A stretch of DNA of 64,000 nucleotides from Microbulbifer agarilyticus (GCF_019800665.1 NZ_JAHVKO010000004.1:558001-622000), one strand, 5' to 3'. Positions 1 to 9,089 are shown, counted from the first letter of the stretch. The notes: generated by a model from the letters alone, not told the origin. Made by a program: numbers and translations.

Positions 1-552
1 CCAGCGATTGAGATGCTCGAGGCCTTCTACCGATACACCGGACCATTTGTGGGTGCGCACCCAGCACCAGTTGGCAATGTCGGCAATGGAGTAGTCGTCG
101 GCGAGCCATTCGCGCTCCGCCAGCCGCGTGTCCAACACTTCGAACAGGCGTCGGCATTCATTGTGGTAGCGGTCGATTGCCGGCTGCAGTTTCTCCGGGA
201 AATAACGGTAGAACACATTGGCCTGGCCCATCATCGGGCCGACGCCGCCCATCTGGAACATCAGCCATTGCATGACCGTGGTGCGGCCTTTGCTGTCGGT
301 GGGCAGCAGCTTGCCGGCCTTTTCCGCCAGATAGACCATGATGGCGCCGGACTCGAATACCGCGAAGTTGTCCTGCGCGCGGTCAACGATGACCGGGATG
401 CGACCATTCGGGTTCATGGCCAGAAATTCCGGTTTTTTCTGCTCGCCTTCAACGATATTTACAAAGTGTGATTCGTAGGGAATCTCCAGCGCTTCCAGCG
501 TGCAGGATGCCTTGTGTCCGTTGGGTGTTGGGGCTGTGTAGAGATCGATCAT
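1..552 (-). CDS. Glutathione S-transferase, YfcG/YghU type (3' end outside window)
   Basis: The frame is open from the ATG at 552 to the left edge, so 184 residues are visible and the C-terminus is missing. The protein starts with a thioredoxin-fold strand carrying TAPTPNGHK. The T-P-N-G signature marks the YfcG/YghU (Nu-class) glutathione transferases, which in E. coli reduce disulfides and organic peroxides with glutathione rather than conjugating it. [13 protein letters not shown] is the glutathione gamma-glutamyl binding stretch, and the helical C-domain follows from about residue 85. It is the third gene of an apparent operon with the patatin-like and DUF2855 genes (51-bp gap upstream). 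The family call is firm. The substrate is unknown; detoxification of reactive products of the neighbouring catabolic enzymes is an inference. Confidence 0.9.
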   Translation of the reverse strand, partial: MIDLYTAPTPNGHKASCTLEALEIPYESHFVNIVEGEQKKPEFLAMNPNGRIPVIVDRAQDNFAVFESGAIMVYLAEKAGKLLPTDSKGRTTVMQWLMFQMGGVGPMMGQANVFYRYFPEKLQPAIDRYHNECRRLFEVLDTRLAEREWLADDYSIADIANWCWVRTHKWSGVSVEGLEHLNRW

Positions 553-603
553 GCGCGTTAACTTTCCTGTTAATTATTATTGCCGCGTCAAAATGCGGCT
601 GGT

Positions 604-1719
604 TCAGGCCGCAGTGACCCGGTCGAGTTTGTGTGGCAGGTCGTCCCGGCCAACTTCAATCAGGTGATCCGCCAGCGCGCCGCAGTTGCCACTTTGCCAA
701 AGTTCGAAGAAATCGTCGGCGAGGCGACGGTTCATATCGGCCACGGTATTCCAGTACTTGCGCAGTTCGTTCTCGGTCAGGCGGCGGAAGTCGTCGCGGT
801 CGGGAATTTTTCCGTAGGGCAGGCTGGCGACGAAGGCTGGTGATGGCGCCACAAGCAAGGTGTTTTCCATCGCACCGCCGCGCACCCAGCGCCAGCTGAG
901 GGACTTATCAAACCAGCCCGGCACCATATACGGGAAAAAATGCGGGTACAGGGCCAGGCCCTGTGGGTGCCGGAAGGCGAGGTCGAAGTGGTAGTCGGTA
1001 ATACCGCCGTCGCGGTAGTTGCCCGCCGGTGCGCCGTGGGGATTCTGCACTCCCGCCATGACCAGCGGAATCGCACCGCTTGCCAGTACCGCATCGGATA
1101 CATTGTGCTCGGACAGCCGGGTGTTGACGGTGCGCAGGTTGTCGAACTGCACCGACGGGGATTCGCCGGCGTGGAAGACCACCCGGTCCCAGAAGGCGCG
1201 CAATGTGCGCCGCGACACTGCATTGGCCATGGCCGATGCCATCAACACTGGCGCCAGTACCGCGCGGTTTTCGCTGGCCAGCGGGCCGCGTCCGCGCACG
1301 GTCACGAAATGGCTCTGCCAGATGGGGTTATTGGCTACCTGCTGGGCGCCGGTCGGGCCCAGGGCCGCGAGCACCATCTGTTCGCCGACCGCGGTAATTT
1401 CCGCAGGAGTAGGCTTGTCCGATTCATACTGCTGGTTGATGTAGGCATCTTCGAGCCGGCCAATAGCCGCGGGGGCATCCTCCAGCGCGTAACACATATT
1501 GCGGAAGCTGCCGATGGAGGAGCCCACACTGGTGATTGGCGTGTTGCGGCCGGCAAAAAACTCGCCTGCCAGCAGCCGGTCGAGGTGGCTGATCGCCAGC
1601 CACTTGGGGCCACCGGAGGCGCCGATCAGGGTGGAGAACTGCTGCTGGTGCAGCCCCTCCTCGCGGATGCGCCGGGCAGCGCCGGCGCCGGCCAGCAGTA
1701 CGCAGGAATAGCGTTTCAT
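604..1719 (-). CDS. Patatin-like phospholipase / serine acylhydrolase
   Basis: A protein of 371 residues from the ATG at 1719; a TTG two codons upstream is a less likely start. It has the patatin Ser-Asp dyad: GSSIG at residues 66-70 (nucleophile Ser68) and DGG at 237-239 (Asp237). A glycine-rich GASGG at 33-37 could form the oxyanion hole. Patatins hydrolyse acyl esters of phospholipids or other lipids. There is no clear signal peptide, so a cytoplasmic or membrane-surface location is likely. The gene follows the DUF2855 stop codon almost directly (stop at 1726) and precedes the GST, so the three are probably co-transcribed and controlled from the promoter near 2845. The true substrate cannot be read from the sequence. 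Confidence 0.85.
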   Translation of the reverse strand: MKRYSCVLLAGAGAARRIREEGLHQQQFSTLIGASGGPKWLAISHLDRLLAGEFFAGRNTPITSVGSSIGSFRNMCYALEDAPAAIGRLEDAYINQQYESDKPTPAEITAVGEQMVLAALGPTGAQQVANNPIWQSHFVTVRGRGPLASENRAVLAPVLMASAMANAVSRRTLRAFWDRVVFHAGESPSVQFDNLRTVNTRLSEHNVSDAVLASGAIPLVMAGVQNPHGAPAGNYRDGGITDYHFDLAFRHPQGLALYPHFFPYMVPGWFDKSLSWRWVRGGAMENTLLVAPSPAFVASLPYGKIPDRDDFRRLTENELRKYWNTVADMNRRLADDFFELWQSGNCGALADHLIEVGRDDLPHKLDRVTAA

Positions 1720-1725
1720 AAGCAA

Positions 1726-2814
1726 TCAGTCGAGTAGGGAAACCATCAGCCCGCGGCTGGCGCCGACCTGGTTGTCCAGCAGTTGCTGCCACGCGTTGTC
1801 CAGGGCCTCGGGCCCGTGCAGCCACTCGACCTTGAGGTTGCCGCTGGTGGCCATGGCGATCTCGGCGCTGGCCATCATGGCTTTTTGCCATATCGCACCG
1901 GGCCCCCACTCCTTATCGCGTTTGGCGATCTGGCCGGGGGCAAAGAAGAAGGTGGGTTTGGCCCCGGGCAGATCGCCGGCGGCACCGCCACCTTCCCAGT
2001 GGCTGGCGCCAACCATGGCACTCTCGACGATGTTGTCGCCGATATGCTGGTGCAGGGCGCGGGTGAGGGTGACGTTACCGGACATGTCGATATAGGCGGT
2101 ACGCAGGCTCGCGTCGATCTCGCTTTCCTCGCCGTAGTTCACTACCTGATCGCAGCAACCCAGGTCGCGCACAAACGCGGTGTTGCCGGCGGACGTCACG
2201 CCCACGACCTTGGCGCTGATTTCGCTATCGCGATGCAGCAGGTGCGCCAGGCCGAAGCCGGTCTTGGACGAGACGGAACCGATGACCACCTGCTCGGCGC
2301 CGAACAGGGCGTTGTCGATGAGGTAGTCGTACAGAACGAAGGAGGTGGCAAACAGCGGGAACAGCAGGCAGCGCTCATTCTCCAGCTTGGTGAGGATGTC
2401 TGGCTCCGCCTTGGTGCGGCGGTAGGCGTTGTACATGGCGGGCAAGTTCTGGCGATGCTCCGCCATATCCACAAGCTGGTCCTCGCGCACCTTGCCCGGG
2501 GTCAGTACCGTGTGGCTCGCCATGGGGAAGAAGCCCCACAGGCGTTCGCCGACAGGAACTTCGGGACTGTGGGATTCGACCACTGTGCCGCAGGCCCACA
2601 CCGGCACCTTGCCCCATTGCCCTTCCGCAGGGAAATAGCCCCAGTAGCCGATCATCTCCCCGGACAGGGCGTAGCTGACGTTATTGGCGGTGAGGCCAAA
2701 CTTGTCGATGGCAACCAGTACCTGGCCGTCCCCGGCGGTGAGGTCCCGCTCACCGACCGTGCGTGTCTTGCGGAAGTCCTTGCGGTCGACCCAGAGTTCA
2801 GTGCAGCTCGCCAT
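1726..2814 (-). CDS. DUF2855 family protein, MDR-like oxidoreductase
   Basis: A 362-residue protein that I assign to DUF2855 from its overall pattern (VDRKDFRKTR near the N-terminus, LSGEMIGYWGYFPA around residue 50). The VVIGSVSSKTGFGLAHLL stretch resembles the nucleotide-binding turn of medium-chain dehydrogenase/quinone oxidoreductase folds. The family has no established reaction as far as I know, so the oxidoreductase role is inferred from fold resemblance. It is the first gene of the DUF2855-patatin-GST operon and lies divergent from the TetR regulator at 3041. A palindromic motif sits 31 bp upstream of its start codon, where a repressor would block transcription. Confidence 0.75.
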   Translation of the reverse strand: MASCTELWVDRKDFRKTRTVGERDLTAGDGQVLVAIDKFGLTANNVSYALSGEMIGYWGYFPAEGQWGKVPVWACGTVVESHSPEVPVGERLWGFFPMASHTVLTPGKVREDQLVDMAEHRQNLPAMYNAYRRTKAEPDILTKLENERCLLFPLFATSFVLYDYLIDNALFGAEQVVIGSVSSKTGFGLAHLLHRDSEISAKVVGVTSAGNTAFVRDLGCCDQVVNYGEESEIDASLRTAYIDMSGNVTLTRALHQHIGDNIVESAMVGASHWEGGGAAGDLPGAKPTFFFAPGQIAKRDKEWGPGAIWQKAMMASAEIAMATSGNLKVEWLHGPEALDNAWQQLLDNQVGASRGLMVSLLD

Positions 2815-2844
2815 TTTCAGGTCCTTTATGTTTTATGAATATAA

Positions 2845-2864
2845 TGGCACTATATATGCCAATA
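2845..2864. promoter_or_regulatory. Candidate operator upstream of the DUF2855 operon
   Basis: The arms TGGCA (2845-2849) and TGCCA (2857-2861) form an inverted repeat with a 7-bp A/T-rich spacer. The 19 bases GGCACTATATATGCCAATA (2846-2864) match 16 of 19 positions of the site at 9090-9108, which lies at the same place relative to another minus-strand operon. The TTGGCA on the minus strand could double as a -35 element. Binding by the TetR protein encoded at 3041 is inferred from proximity. Confidence 0.55.
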
Positions 2865-3040
2865 CTTGATTCGCCAAGTGCAATTCGTCACGCAAGAAGC
2901 AAGTACCGGTAGCTCGAATTCGGGAGAATGACTGGGTGCTGGAGAAATTGTGCGGTGAATAGGTCGTCAGGGTATGCTGTGGCACAATATCGCGCCAAAT
3001 TACTGGGTGGTAGTAAGTTCAAAGAGGAAGCGGGGACGTT

Positions 3041-3610
3041 ATGGAAGTCAAGGTAGATGGTCGTGCCCTGCGCAGTGTGCGCAGCCGCCAGCAGATTATT
3101 GACGCGATGCTCGCGCTGATGGAGCGTGAAATTTATATCCCCACGGCGCAGCAGGTGGCGGATGAGGCAGGTATTTCCATCCGCACGGTATTTCGGCACT
3201 TCACCGAAATGGAGCTGCTGTATGCGGAACTCAATTCGCAGGTGCGTCCGGTCTATTTGGCTCTGTTCGATAAAATGCCCAAGGACGGCACACTCGAGGA
3301 GCGGATTACCGGTTCGGTGCGCTGTCGCATGGAAGCCTTTGCCCAGCTGATCCAGCTGCAGCGGGCGACGTGGAGTCTGCTGTGGCGCTCGCAGGTCATC
3401 TCCGACGTTTATGCATCCAATGTGCGCAAGATGCGCAAGAATCTGGAAAAGTGCCTGCCGGAAATTTTGCAGTTGCCTGCGGACAAGCGCGAGGCGGTGG
3501 ATGCAATTATGTCGTTTGAATTTTACGAGCGTCTTTCACGGCACCAGAAGCTCTCTGACAAGGCCTGTGGCAAGGTCGTTGAGGGGCTGTTGAAGGATTT
3601 GCTCACCTGA
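3041..3610 (+). CDS. TetR/AcrR family transcriptional regulator
   Basis: A 189-residue protein with an N-terminal helix-turn-helix, TAQQVADEAGISIRTVFRHF at about residues 34-53, the usual TetR recognition segment. The C-terminal part is helical and divergent, as expected for a ligand-binding and dimerisation domain. The ATG at 3041 follows a purine-rich stretch (GAGGAAGCGGGG). It lies divergent from the DUF2855-patatin-GST operon with 226 bp between the start codons. TetR repressors commonly control the divergent neighbour and respond to a small hydrophobic ligand. The shared motif at 2846 and 9090 makes this protein the best candidate to control both the GST operon and the DJ-1/sulfatase operon; that link is inference. 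Confidence 0.85.
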   Translation: MEVKVDGRALRSVRSRQQIIDAMLALMEREIYIPTAQQVADEAGISIRTVFRHFTEMELLYAELNSQVRPVYLALFDKMPKDGTLEERITGSVRCRMEAFAQLIQLQRATWSLLWRSQVISDVYASNVRKMRKNLEKCLPEILQLPADKREAVDAIMSFEFYERLSRHQKLSDKACGKVVEGLLKDLLT

Positions 3611-3714
3611 GCCTGTTACCTTCCTTTTGCCCGCTTTCTTCAGCTTCCCTGATGCCCCCTGTTTCTGCCTGACTCTTTCTCTCTCTCAAGTAACTGCTAA
3701 CTGACTGCTAAGTG

Positions 3715-3741
3715 ATTGGTGCATGCGATCGATGCACCAAT
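3715..3741. other. Perfect 10-bp inverted repeat in the tetR-TonB receptor gap
   Basis: Arms ATTGGTGCAT (3715-3724) and ATGCACCAAT (3732-3741) are perfectly complementary around a 7-base spacer. No T-run follows on either strand, so an operator is more likely than a terminator. The rest of the 378-bp gap (3611-3988) holds a pyrimidine-rich stretch after tetR, TATGACAATA at 3896-3905 (identical to the right half of the 9090 motif), and no credible gene. Confidence 0.5.
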
Positions 3742-3988
3742 GCAGTCCGCCTGCGCCTTTTTCCGCAATAGCTCGGTAACAGTTTCTCCGCATTTGGGTA
3801 GAAGTGACACAAGTTGTGCCGATTTATTCGGCTGTCCGCGATTTGCCTTGCATTTAATTGCTCGACTTGGCTAGCATTAAATTGATGTCGCAAGTTATGA
3901 CAATAGTTGGCGATTAGGATCACCGGTGGTCTGGGTGAGCTCATTCGCCAATTCACAATAATAATTCCAGCGATCTGGGAGAGAGACC

Positions 3989-6193
3989 ATGCCGATCAAT
4001 AAACTGTTTACCAAGACCGCGCTCGCGGTCGGCCTCGCCAGCGCCGCCACCACTGCATGGGCGGAACTCGAAGAAGTCACCGTTACCGCCACCAAGCGCG
4101 AGCAGAGCGTGCAGGACATTGCCGTTTCGGTGAGCGCCTTGTCCGCCGAAGAGATGCGGCAGGCGGGTATCGAAGACGCGAAGGATGTGGCTGTGCAGGT
4201 GCCGAGCCTGACGATTAACCGCAATTCGAGCCCGTTTGCGGCTGGTATTCGCATCCGCGGCTTGGGCACCAACCAGAACGACCCCTCGCTGGAGGCCTCG
4301 GTAGCGGTTGTGGTCGATGGGGTTTACCTGGGCCGCTCCGGTCTCGGCCTTTCAGATCTGGTGGACATTGAGCGGGTCGAAGTGGTACAGGGGCCGCAGG
4401 GCACCCTGTATGGCAAGAACGCCAATGCGGGTGTGCTCAACATTGTTACCCGTGGCGTGAATATGGAGGAGACCGAAGCGCGTCTCGAGGCGTCCGCCGG
4501 CGACTACGGTCTGCAAAAATACACCGCATCGGTGAGCGCGCCGATTGGTGACACGGCGGGTTACCGCCTGAGCGGGTCGGTACACCAGCGCGATGGCTGG
4601 CTGGAAAGTGGCAGCGGCCCGGACCAGAACGATCGCTCGGACTGGAATCTGCGTGGTAAGTTTGCCTGGGAGCCCTCCGATGCGCTCAGCGTGAACCTGA
4701 TTGCCAGTCACGTGGAGCGGGATTCCAGTTGCTGTGGCGCCGACACTACCATCAGCCCGGCTATGGCCAGCGTGTTGCAGATGAAGGGCCTGGAAGTGCC
4801 GGAAAACGATCCGCTGGATTACTACAGCAATAACGATTATCCGCTGGCGTTTACCCTCTCGGCCGATGCGCTCAGTGTGGTGGTGGACTACGACCTGCCT
4901 TTCGCTACCCTCACCTCAATTACCGCCTGGAACGATTATGAGTGGGCGAGCAGTTTTGACGGTGACCGTACCGAACTCGACCTCTTAGTCGTAGACGATA
5001 ATTACCGTGGCGACAGCCTGGTGCAGGAATTGCGCCTGAGTAGTGACCTGGACGGGCCGCTACAGTACCTGGCGGGCCTCTATTTCAGCCAGGAGACGCT
5101 GGGCCGGGGCGATGGCCAGGTGGTCACCACCTTTGGTTCAGACGTCATTACCGTGGGTTCTCAGGTGCATCCGCTGGGGCCCGCATTTGCCATGCTGGTG
5201 CGGCCCGGTGACAGTTCCACGATCGACAATTCTTGGGAGACCGACACCTTCGCGGCCTTCGGCCAGACCACCTACACCTTCTCCGACAGCTGGGAGGCCA
5301 CCGTTGGCCTGCGCTATACCGCAGAAGAGAAGTTCGCGGACATGTATGTGCGGGCTGATTCCATGGCAACCGGTATCCCCGCCGGCGCCTTTGGGCCGGG
5401 GGTGCCGGCTATGAATATCCCGACCCTGATCGCTGCACTGTACGGACCTGTGGACGACAGCTTCAGTCTCGAGGATGAAAGCGTTACCGGGATGGCGAGC
5501 CTGACCCATTTCGTCAATGAAGACGTGATGGTGTTTGCGTCTATTGCCACTGGCCACAAGTCCGGCGGTTTCAATGGCGTGGCGGGCGAGGGTGTTGACC
5601 GCACCTACGACAACGAGCAGACCACCAACTATGAACTGGGTATTAAATCCCGTTTGTTCGACAACCGCCTGGAACTGAATGCCACCGCCTTCCACATGCT
5701 GGTGGATGACCTGCAGTACCTGAGACAGCAGGACAGTGGCCTGGGTACCTATGTCGCCAATGAGGCGGAAGAAGGCACAATCAAGGGTGTGGACCTGAAT
5801 TTTACCGCGGCACCCTGGGAGTTCCTGAAACTGAGCGGCGGTGTCCAGTATCTGGATAACGATGTCTTCCCTGCCTCGCGCTGGACCTCCAACCTGGCCG
5901 CTACCTTGATGGCGCCGGTAGCCGATGGTGCCGCCTACCTGCGTACCGACTACAACTACGCTTCGGACCACGCCGTGAACCCGGATGTTCTGGATTTTGT
6001 GCAGGACCGTGAGACAGTCAATGTGCGTGCTGGCTGGCGCAATGAAAGCTGGGATGCGGCCTTGTGGGCGAAAAATGCCACCGACGATGTTTACTCCTAC
6101 CTGCGCACCGTGCCCGCGTCGATGACCGGCGCCCAGCAGGACTGGCTTGCCGAGCCGCGCACCATTGGTGCTACGGTCAGCTACCAGTTCTGA
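3989..6193 (+). CDS. TonB-dependent outer-membrane receptor
   Basis: A 734-residue protein. A signal peptide (MPINKLFTKTALAVGLASA, cleavage near AWA-EL) is followed by a TonB-box-like ELEEVTVTATKR. The plug domain spans roughly residues 40-150, with IRGLGTN and VEVVQGPQGTLYGKNA as the standard plug motifs. A 22-strand barrel is predicted to follow, ending in the typical aromatic terminus VSYQF. Such receptors use TonB-ExbBD energy to import large or scarce substrates. The substrate cannot be called from sequence. The gene converges on the sulfatase and shares a terminator with it, so import of a sulfated compound is possible. A half-copy of the 9090 motif lies 84 bp upstream of the start. Confidence 0.9.
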   Translation: MPINKLFTKTALAVGLASAATTAWAELEEVTVTATKREQSVQDIAVSVSALSAEEMRQAGIEDAKDVAVQVPSLTINRNSSPFAAGIRIRGLGTNQNDPSLEASVAVVVDGVYLGRSGLGLSDLVDIERVEVVQGPQGTLYGKNANAGVLNIVTRGVNMEETEARLEASAGDYGLQKYTASVSAPIGDTAGYRLSGSVHQRDGWLESGSGPDQNDRSDWNLRGKFAWEPSDALSVNLIASHVERDSSCCGADTTISPAMASVLQMKGLEVPENDPLDYYSNNDYPLAFTLSADALSVVVDYDLPFATLTSITAWNDYEWASSFDGDRTELDLLVVDDNYRGDSLVQELRLSSDLDGPLQYLAGLYFSQETLGRGDGQVVTTFGSDVITVGSQVHPLGPAFAMLVRPGDSSTIDNSWETDTFAAFGQTTYTFSDSWEATVGLRYTAEEKFADMYVRADSMATGIPAGAFGPGVPAMNIPTLIAALYGPVDDSFSLEDESVTGMASLTHFVNEDVMVFASIATGHKSGGFNGVAGEGVDRTYDNEQTTNYELGIKSRLFDNRLELNATAFHMLVDDLQYLRQQDSGLGTYVANEAEEGTIKGVDLNFTAAPWEFLKLSGGVQYLDNDVFPASRWTSNLAATLMAPVADGAAYLRTDYNYASDHAVNPDVLDFVQDRETVNVRAGWRNESWDAALWAKNATDDVYSYLRTVPASMTGAQQDWLAEPRTIGATVSYQF

Positions 6194-6248
6194 GGCGTGG
6201 TGCTGATCAAGTAAAACGCTGGGTCTAGCAATGGGCCCATGCAAACAC

Positions 6249-6280
6249 AAAAAAGCCGGCAGGAAACTGCCGGCTTTTTT
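6249..6280. terminator. Bidirectional rho-independent terminator
   Basis: Stem GCCGGCAG (6255-6262) / CTGCCGGC (6267-6274) with a GAAA tetraloop, flanked by six A on the left and six T on the right, so it can end both the TonB receptor (+) and the sulfatase (-). Confidence 0.92.
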
Positions 6281-6308
6281 GTGCTTTTTGGTTTGTACTA
6301 TCGACCGG

Positions 6309-8153
6309 CTAGCGCCGGCGGCGACGGCGCCACAGCAGCAGCGCCGCGACGCCGGCCAGTAATAGTCCGGCAGCAAAGGCGATCTGCGGCAAACGCTGCC
6401 TTACGGCATTGCGGGTTACCTGGCGTCGCTGGTTGTAGTCCGGCGGTACCGGCAGTACGCCGTTGTCGCGCACATAGGTTTCGTAATCCGACAGCAGCTC
6501 GGCAAAGCGTGCCGGCTCCTGCTGTTCCAGCGGTGTGGTTTCACCGGGGTCGCGCTCGATGTGGTACAGGTGCCATTGGCCATCGTTATTCGGGCCGCGG
6601 TTGAAGGTGATCTTGTAGTCGCCCTTGATCAGTGCCGCGTTGCCACCGATTTCGTAAGCGATAGTGTCCTCGGGACCGTAGACCGCTGTACTGGGCTGTT
6701 CCAGCAGTGGCAGCAGACTGCGACCGGTCATAGGCTCCACGGTGCGGCCGCGGTATTGGCCGCGGTGGTCGGCAACCCCGGCCAGTTCCAGCAGGGTCGG
6801 CGCCAGGTCTTTGACATAAGCGGTGGCGTGGCTGATCTGTCCGCGCAGGACATCGGCAACGGCTGGGCCACTGACCACTAGCGGTACCCGCATGCCGCCC
6901 TCCCCCGAGTGAAATTTGTAGTGCCCGAGGGGCGCGGCAGCGGCGCTGGCAAAGCTCGGGCCGATGGTGGCGAAGCTGCCCTTTTCGCCGAGGGTCTCGT
7001 AGTCGTCGGTGTAGTCCAGCAGCTTGAGCATCAGCAGGCGCTGTGGGCCGGTAATTTCATTGGGCTCGGGACCGTTGTCGGAGGTGAAGACGATCACGGT
7101 ATTGTCGTATTCACCGATGTCTTTCAGGTACTGCAGCAGTCGGCCGATGTGGACATCCATGGCATCGACCATGCCCGCGTACACCGCCATGCGCTTGGCG
7201 TTGTAGCGCTGTTCCTCTTCCGACAGTGTCGCCCACTCGGCGGTGGTGTTCATGTGCTTCATCGCCGCATCGGCGGGCACCAGTCCCATCGCTTTCGCCG
7301 CTTGCTGGCGCTGGCTGCGGATCGGATCCCAGCCATGGCGATAGGTTTCGAGGTACTTCTGTGTGTATTCCCGCGGGGCTTGCATGGGCAAATGCACGGC
7401 CATAAATGGCAAGTAGGTGAAGAATGGCTTGCCGTCGGCGCGGTTGCTGTCGATCTGCGCGATGGCCTTGTCCACCAGGAACTCCGAGGAATAGAAATCC
7501 TCCGGCAGTTCAAACGGTTCGCCGTTCTCAAACCACAGGGTTTTTTCATACAGCGGCAGGTAACTTTTGTCGGACCAGTTGTCGCCGCCGGAATACGGCA
7601 TCATGACGGTCTGTTCAAAGCCGCGGTTGATCGGGCGCAATGCCGGATCCTTGTAACCAAGGTGCCACTTGCCCGCCATGTAGGTGTGATAACCCGCATC
7701 CTTGAGCTGGGTGGCGATGGTCACCACGTCCTTGCGCAGGTGGCCCTGGTAAAAGGGCGAGTGCGACTGTGTCGGTGTCAGTGCTTCTGCGATATTGGCA
7801 ACGCCGGCGCGATGACTGTCCACGCCCGACATCAGCATGGCGCGGGTCGGTGCGCAACTGGGCGCGGTCCGGTATTTGCTGAAGCGCAGGCCCTGTTGGG
7901 CGAGGTCATCCAGGTTGGGGGTTTCGATCTCGCTGCCGTATGCGCCGAGATCGGTGTAGCCGAGGTCGTCGGCGAGGATCACCAGGATGTTGGGGCGCTT
8001 CACGGCGGCGGTGGATGTTGCTGTCTCACTCGTACTTTCGCTCATTTGCGCCTGCGCCACAGCGCTGATGGCAGTGGCCAGTGAGGTGCAGAGCAGTGTG
8101 CGGGTGAAACGTTTGCCGGTGCGGCGAGCGCTTGAAGCGGGCTTGCGGTACAT
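6309..8153 (-). CDS. Type I sulfatase (arylsulfatase family) with C-terminal membrane anchor
   Basis: A protein of 614 residues from the ATG at 8153. After a cleavable-looking N-terminal segment (SLATAISAVAQAQ) the sulfatase fold starts with RPNILVILADDLGY (metal ligands Asp62, Asp63). CAPTR with Cys100 is the C-x-P-x-R signature in which the cysteine is converted to formylglycine. HSGEGGMRVP and FTSDNGPEPNE supply further active-site residues. The last 25 residues are a hydrophobic helix followed by six arginines, so the enzyme is probably anchored in the inner membrane with its catalytic part in the periplasm. It hydrolyses sulfate esters; the substrate is unknown. It is the second gene after the DJ-1/PfpI gene (61-bp gap). 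The required formylglycine-generating enzyme is not in the window. Confidence 0.9.
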   Translation of the reverse strand: MYRKPASSARRTGKRFTRTLLCTSLATAISAVAQAQMSESTSETATSTAAVKRPNILVILADDLGYTDLGAYGSEIETPNLDDLAQQGLRFSKYRTAPSCAPTRAMLMSGVDSHRAGVANIAEALTPTQSHSPFYQGHLRKDVVTIATQLKDAGYHTYMAGKWHLGYKDPALRPINRGFEQTVMMPYSGGDNWSDKSYLPLYEKTLWFENGEPFELPEDFYSSEFLVDKAIAQIDSNRADGKPFFTYLPFMAVHLPMQAPREYTQKYLETYRHGWDPIRSQRQQAAKAMGLVPADAAMKHMNTTAEWATLSEEEQRYNAKRMAVYAGMVDAMDVHIGRLLQYLKDIGEYDNTVIVFTSDNGPEPNEITGPQRLLMLKLLDYTDDYETLGEKGSFATIGPSFASAAAAPLGHYKFHSGEGGMRVPLVVSGPAVADVLRGQISHATAYVKDLAPTLLELAGVADHRGQYRGRTVEPMTGRSLLPLLEQPSTAVYGPEDTIAYEIGGNAALIKGDYKITFNRGPNNDGQWHLYHIERDPGETTPLEQQEPARFAELLSDYETYVRDNGVLPVPPDYNQRRQVTRNAVRQRLPQIAFAAGLLLAGVAALLLWRRRRRR

Positions 8154-8177
8154 AGGGGCTGCGCCTGTATGGGGCTG

Positions 8178-8201
8178 GTCGCCAGCGACAGAGCTGGCGA
8201 C
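8178..8201. other. Hairpin in the DJ-1/sulfatase intergenic gap
   Basis: GTCGCCAGC (8178-8186) and GCTGGCGAC (8193-8201) are perfectly complementary with a 6-base loop. It lies in the 61-bp gap of a two-gene operon, without a T-run. It may stabilise or attenuate the message; that role is a guess. Confidence 0.55.
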
Positions 8202-8214
8202 GTGATCGTGGGGC

Positions 8215-9063
8215 TTAGGGCTTGGCGACAATGGCCATCATCTGATGCGCGGTTTCGTAGCCGGAGTTCTGGTTCTGACCGGTGACAAAGCGGCGTTCAT
8301 CATCCACGACAACGTGGGTGGCAAAGATGTCGCGGAAGGCGGTCTGCTTTTCGTACTCGGCGCCGGCCTTGCGCAGCTCGGTTTCCGGGTGCTGTGGGGT
8401 GACCTCGATACCCAGCTCCTTGATCTGCTTGTCGCTGACTCCGGTCATACGGCGCCCGGCAATGAGCAGCTTGCCGTCCTTGTCCTCGGCCTTGATCAGG
8501 CCCAGCACACCGTGGCACACCCCACCGATTACCGCGCTGCTATCGTAGTAGGCCTCGCTGACCTTGCGCCCCAGGACATCGGAATAACCCAGGTCGTAGG
8601 CTGCACCCCAGCCGCCGGCCATAAAGATGATGTCGTACTGGGTAAAGTCGACCTCGTCGATACGCAGGGAATTCTTTACTTTGGCCTGTACTACCGCATC
8701 CTGCAGGTAGCGCTCGTCCTCCGCGGTGCGCACCGCGTAGAAGAAGGATTCCGGGTCCACCGGGATCTCGCCACCCTGAACACTGGCGATATCAACCTGC
8801 ATACCGCCATCCAGGAAGGTGTAGTAAGGCACGGTCATTTCCGAGGCGAACACACCGGTCGCTTTGCCGGCGGTCTCGCCGGGCGCGTTCAGGGTGCCGT
8901 GGCTGGTAGTGATCACCAGTGCGCGTTTGCCCGGCAGTTCCACACTCTCGCCCTGATAACTCGGGTGCAACCCGGCCTTGTGCAGGATTGTGGGCAGCAG
9001 TGCGGCCAGTAATCCAAAAAAGAGCGCTACGCCTGCCGCGCCAATCAGTAGTTTCTTCGCCAT
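8215..9063 (-). CDS. DJ-1/PfpI family protein with N-terminal membrane segment
   Basis: A protein of 282 residues from the ATG at 9063. Residues 5-25 form a transmembrane or signal-anchor helix. The rest is a class I glutamine amidotransferase-like (DJ-1/PfpI/Hsp31) domain with MAGGWGAAYDL and the nucleophile-elbow IGGVCHGVLGL, in which Cys183 would be the catalytic cysteine followed by His184. Hsp31-type members act as glyoxalases, deglycases or chaperones, and the layout here (long insert, VTGQNQNSGY near the end) fits that subgroup. It leads the operon with the sulfatase and carries the candidate operator 26 bp upstream. A role in detoxifying reactive carbonyls outside the cytoplasm is inference. 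Confidence 0.8.
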   Translation of the reverse strand: MAKKLLIGAAGVALFFGLLAALLPTILHKAGLHPSYQGESVELPGKRALVITTSHGTLNAPGETAGKATGVFASEMTVPYYTFLDGGMQVDIASVQGGEIPVDPESFFYAVRTAEDERYLQDAVVQAKVKNSLRIDEVDFTQYDIIFMAGGWGAAYDLGYSDVLGRKVSEAYYDSSAVIGGVCHGVLGLIKAEDKDGKLLIAGRRMTGVSDKQIKELGIEVTPQHPETELRKAGAEYEKQTAFRDIFATHVVVDDERRFVTGQNQNSGYETAHQMMAIVAKP

Positions 9064-9089
9064 GGTCTGTATCCTGATCTTTATATATA

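Noticed and set aside
5138-6376. Open frame of 412 codons on the minus strand
   Set aside because: It lies antisense to the TonB receptor, has no domain, and reflects GC-rich codon use of the real gene.
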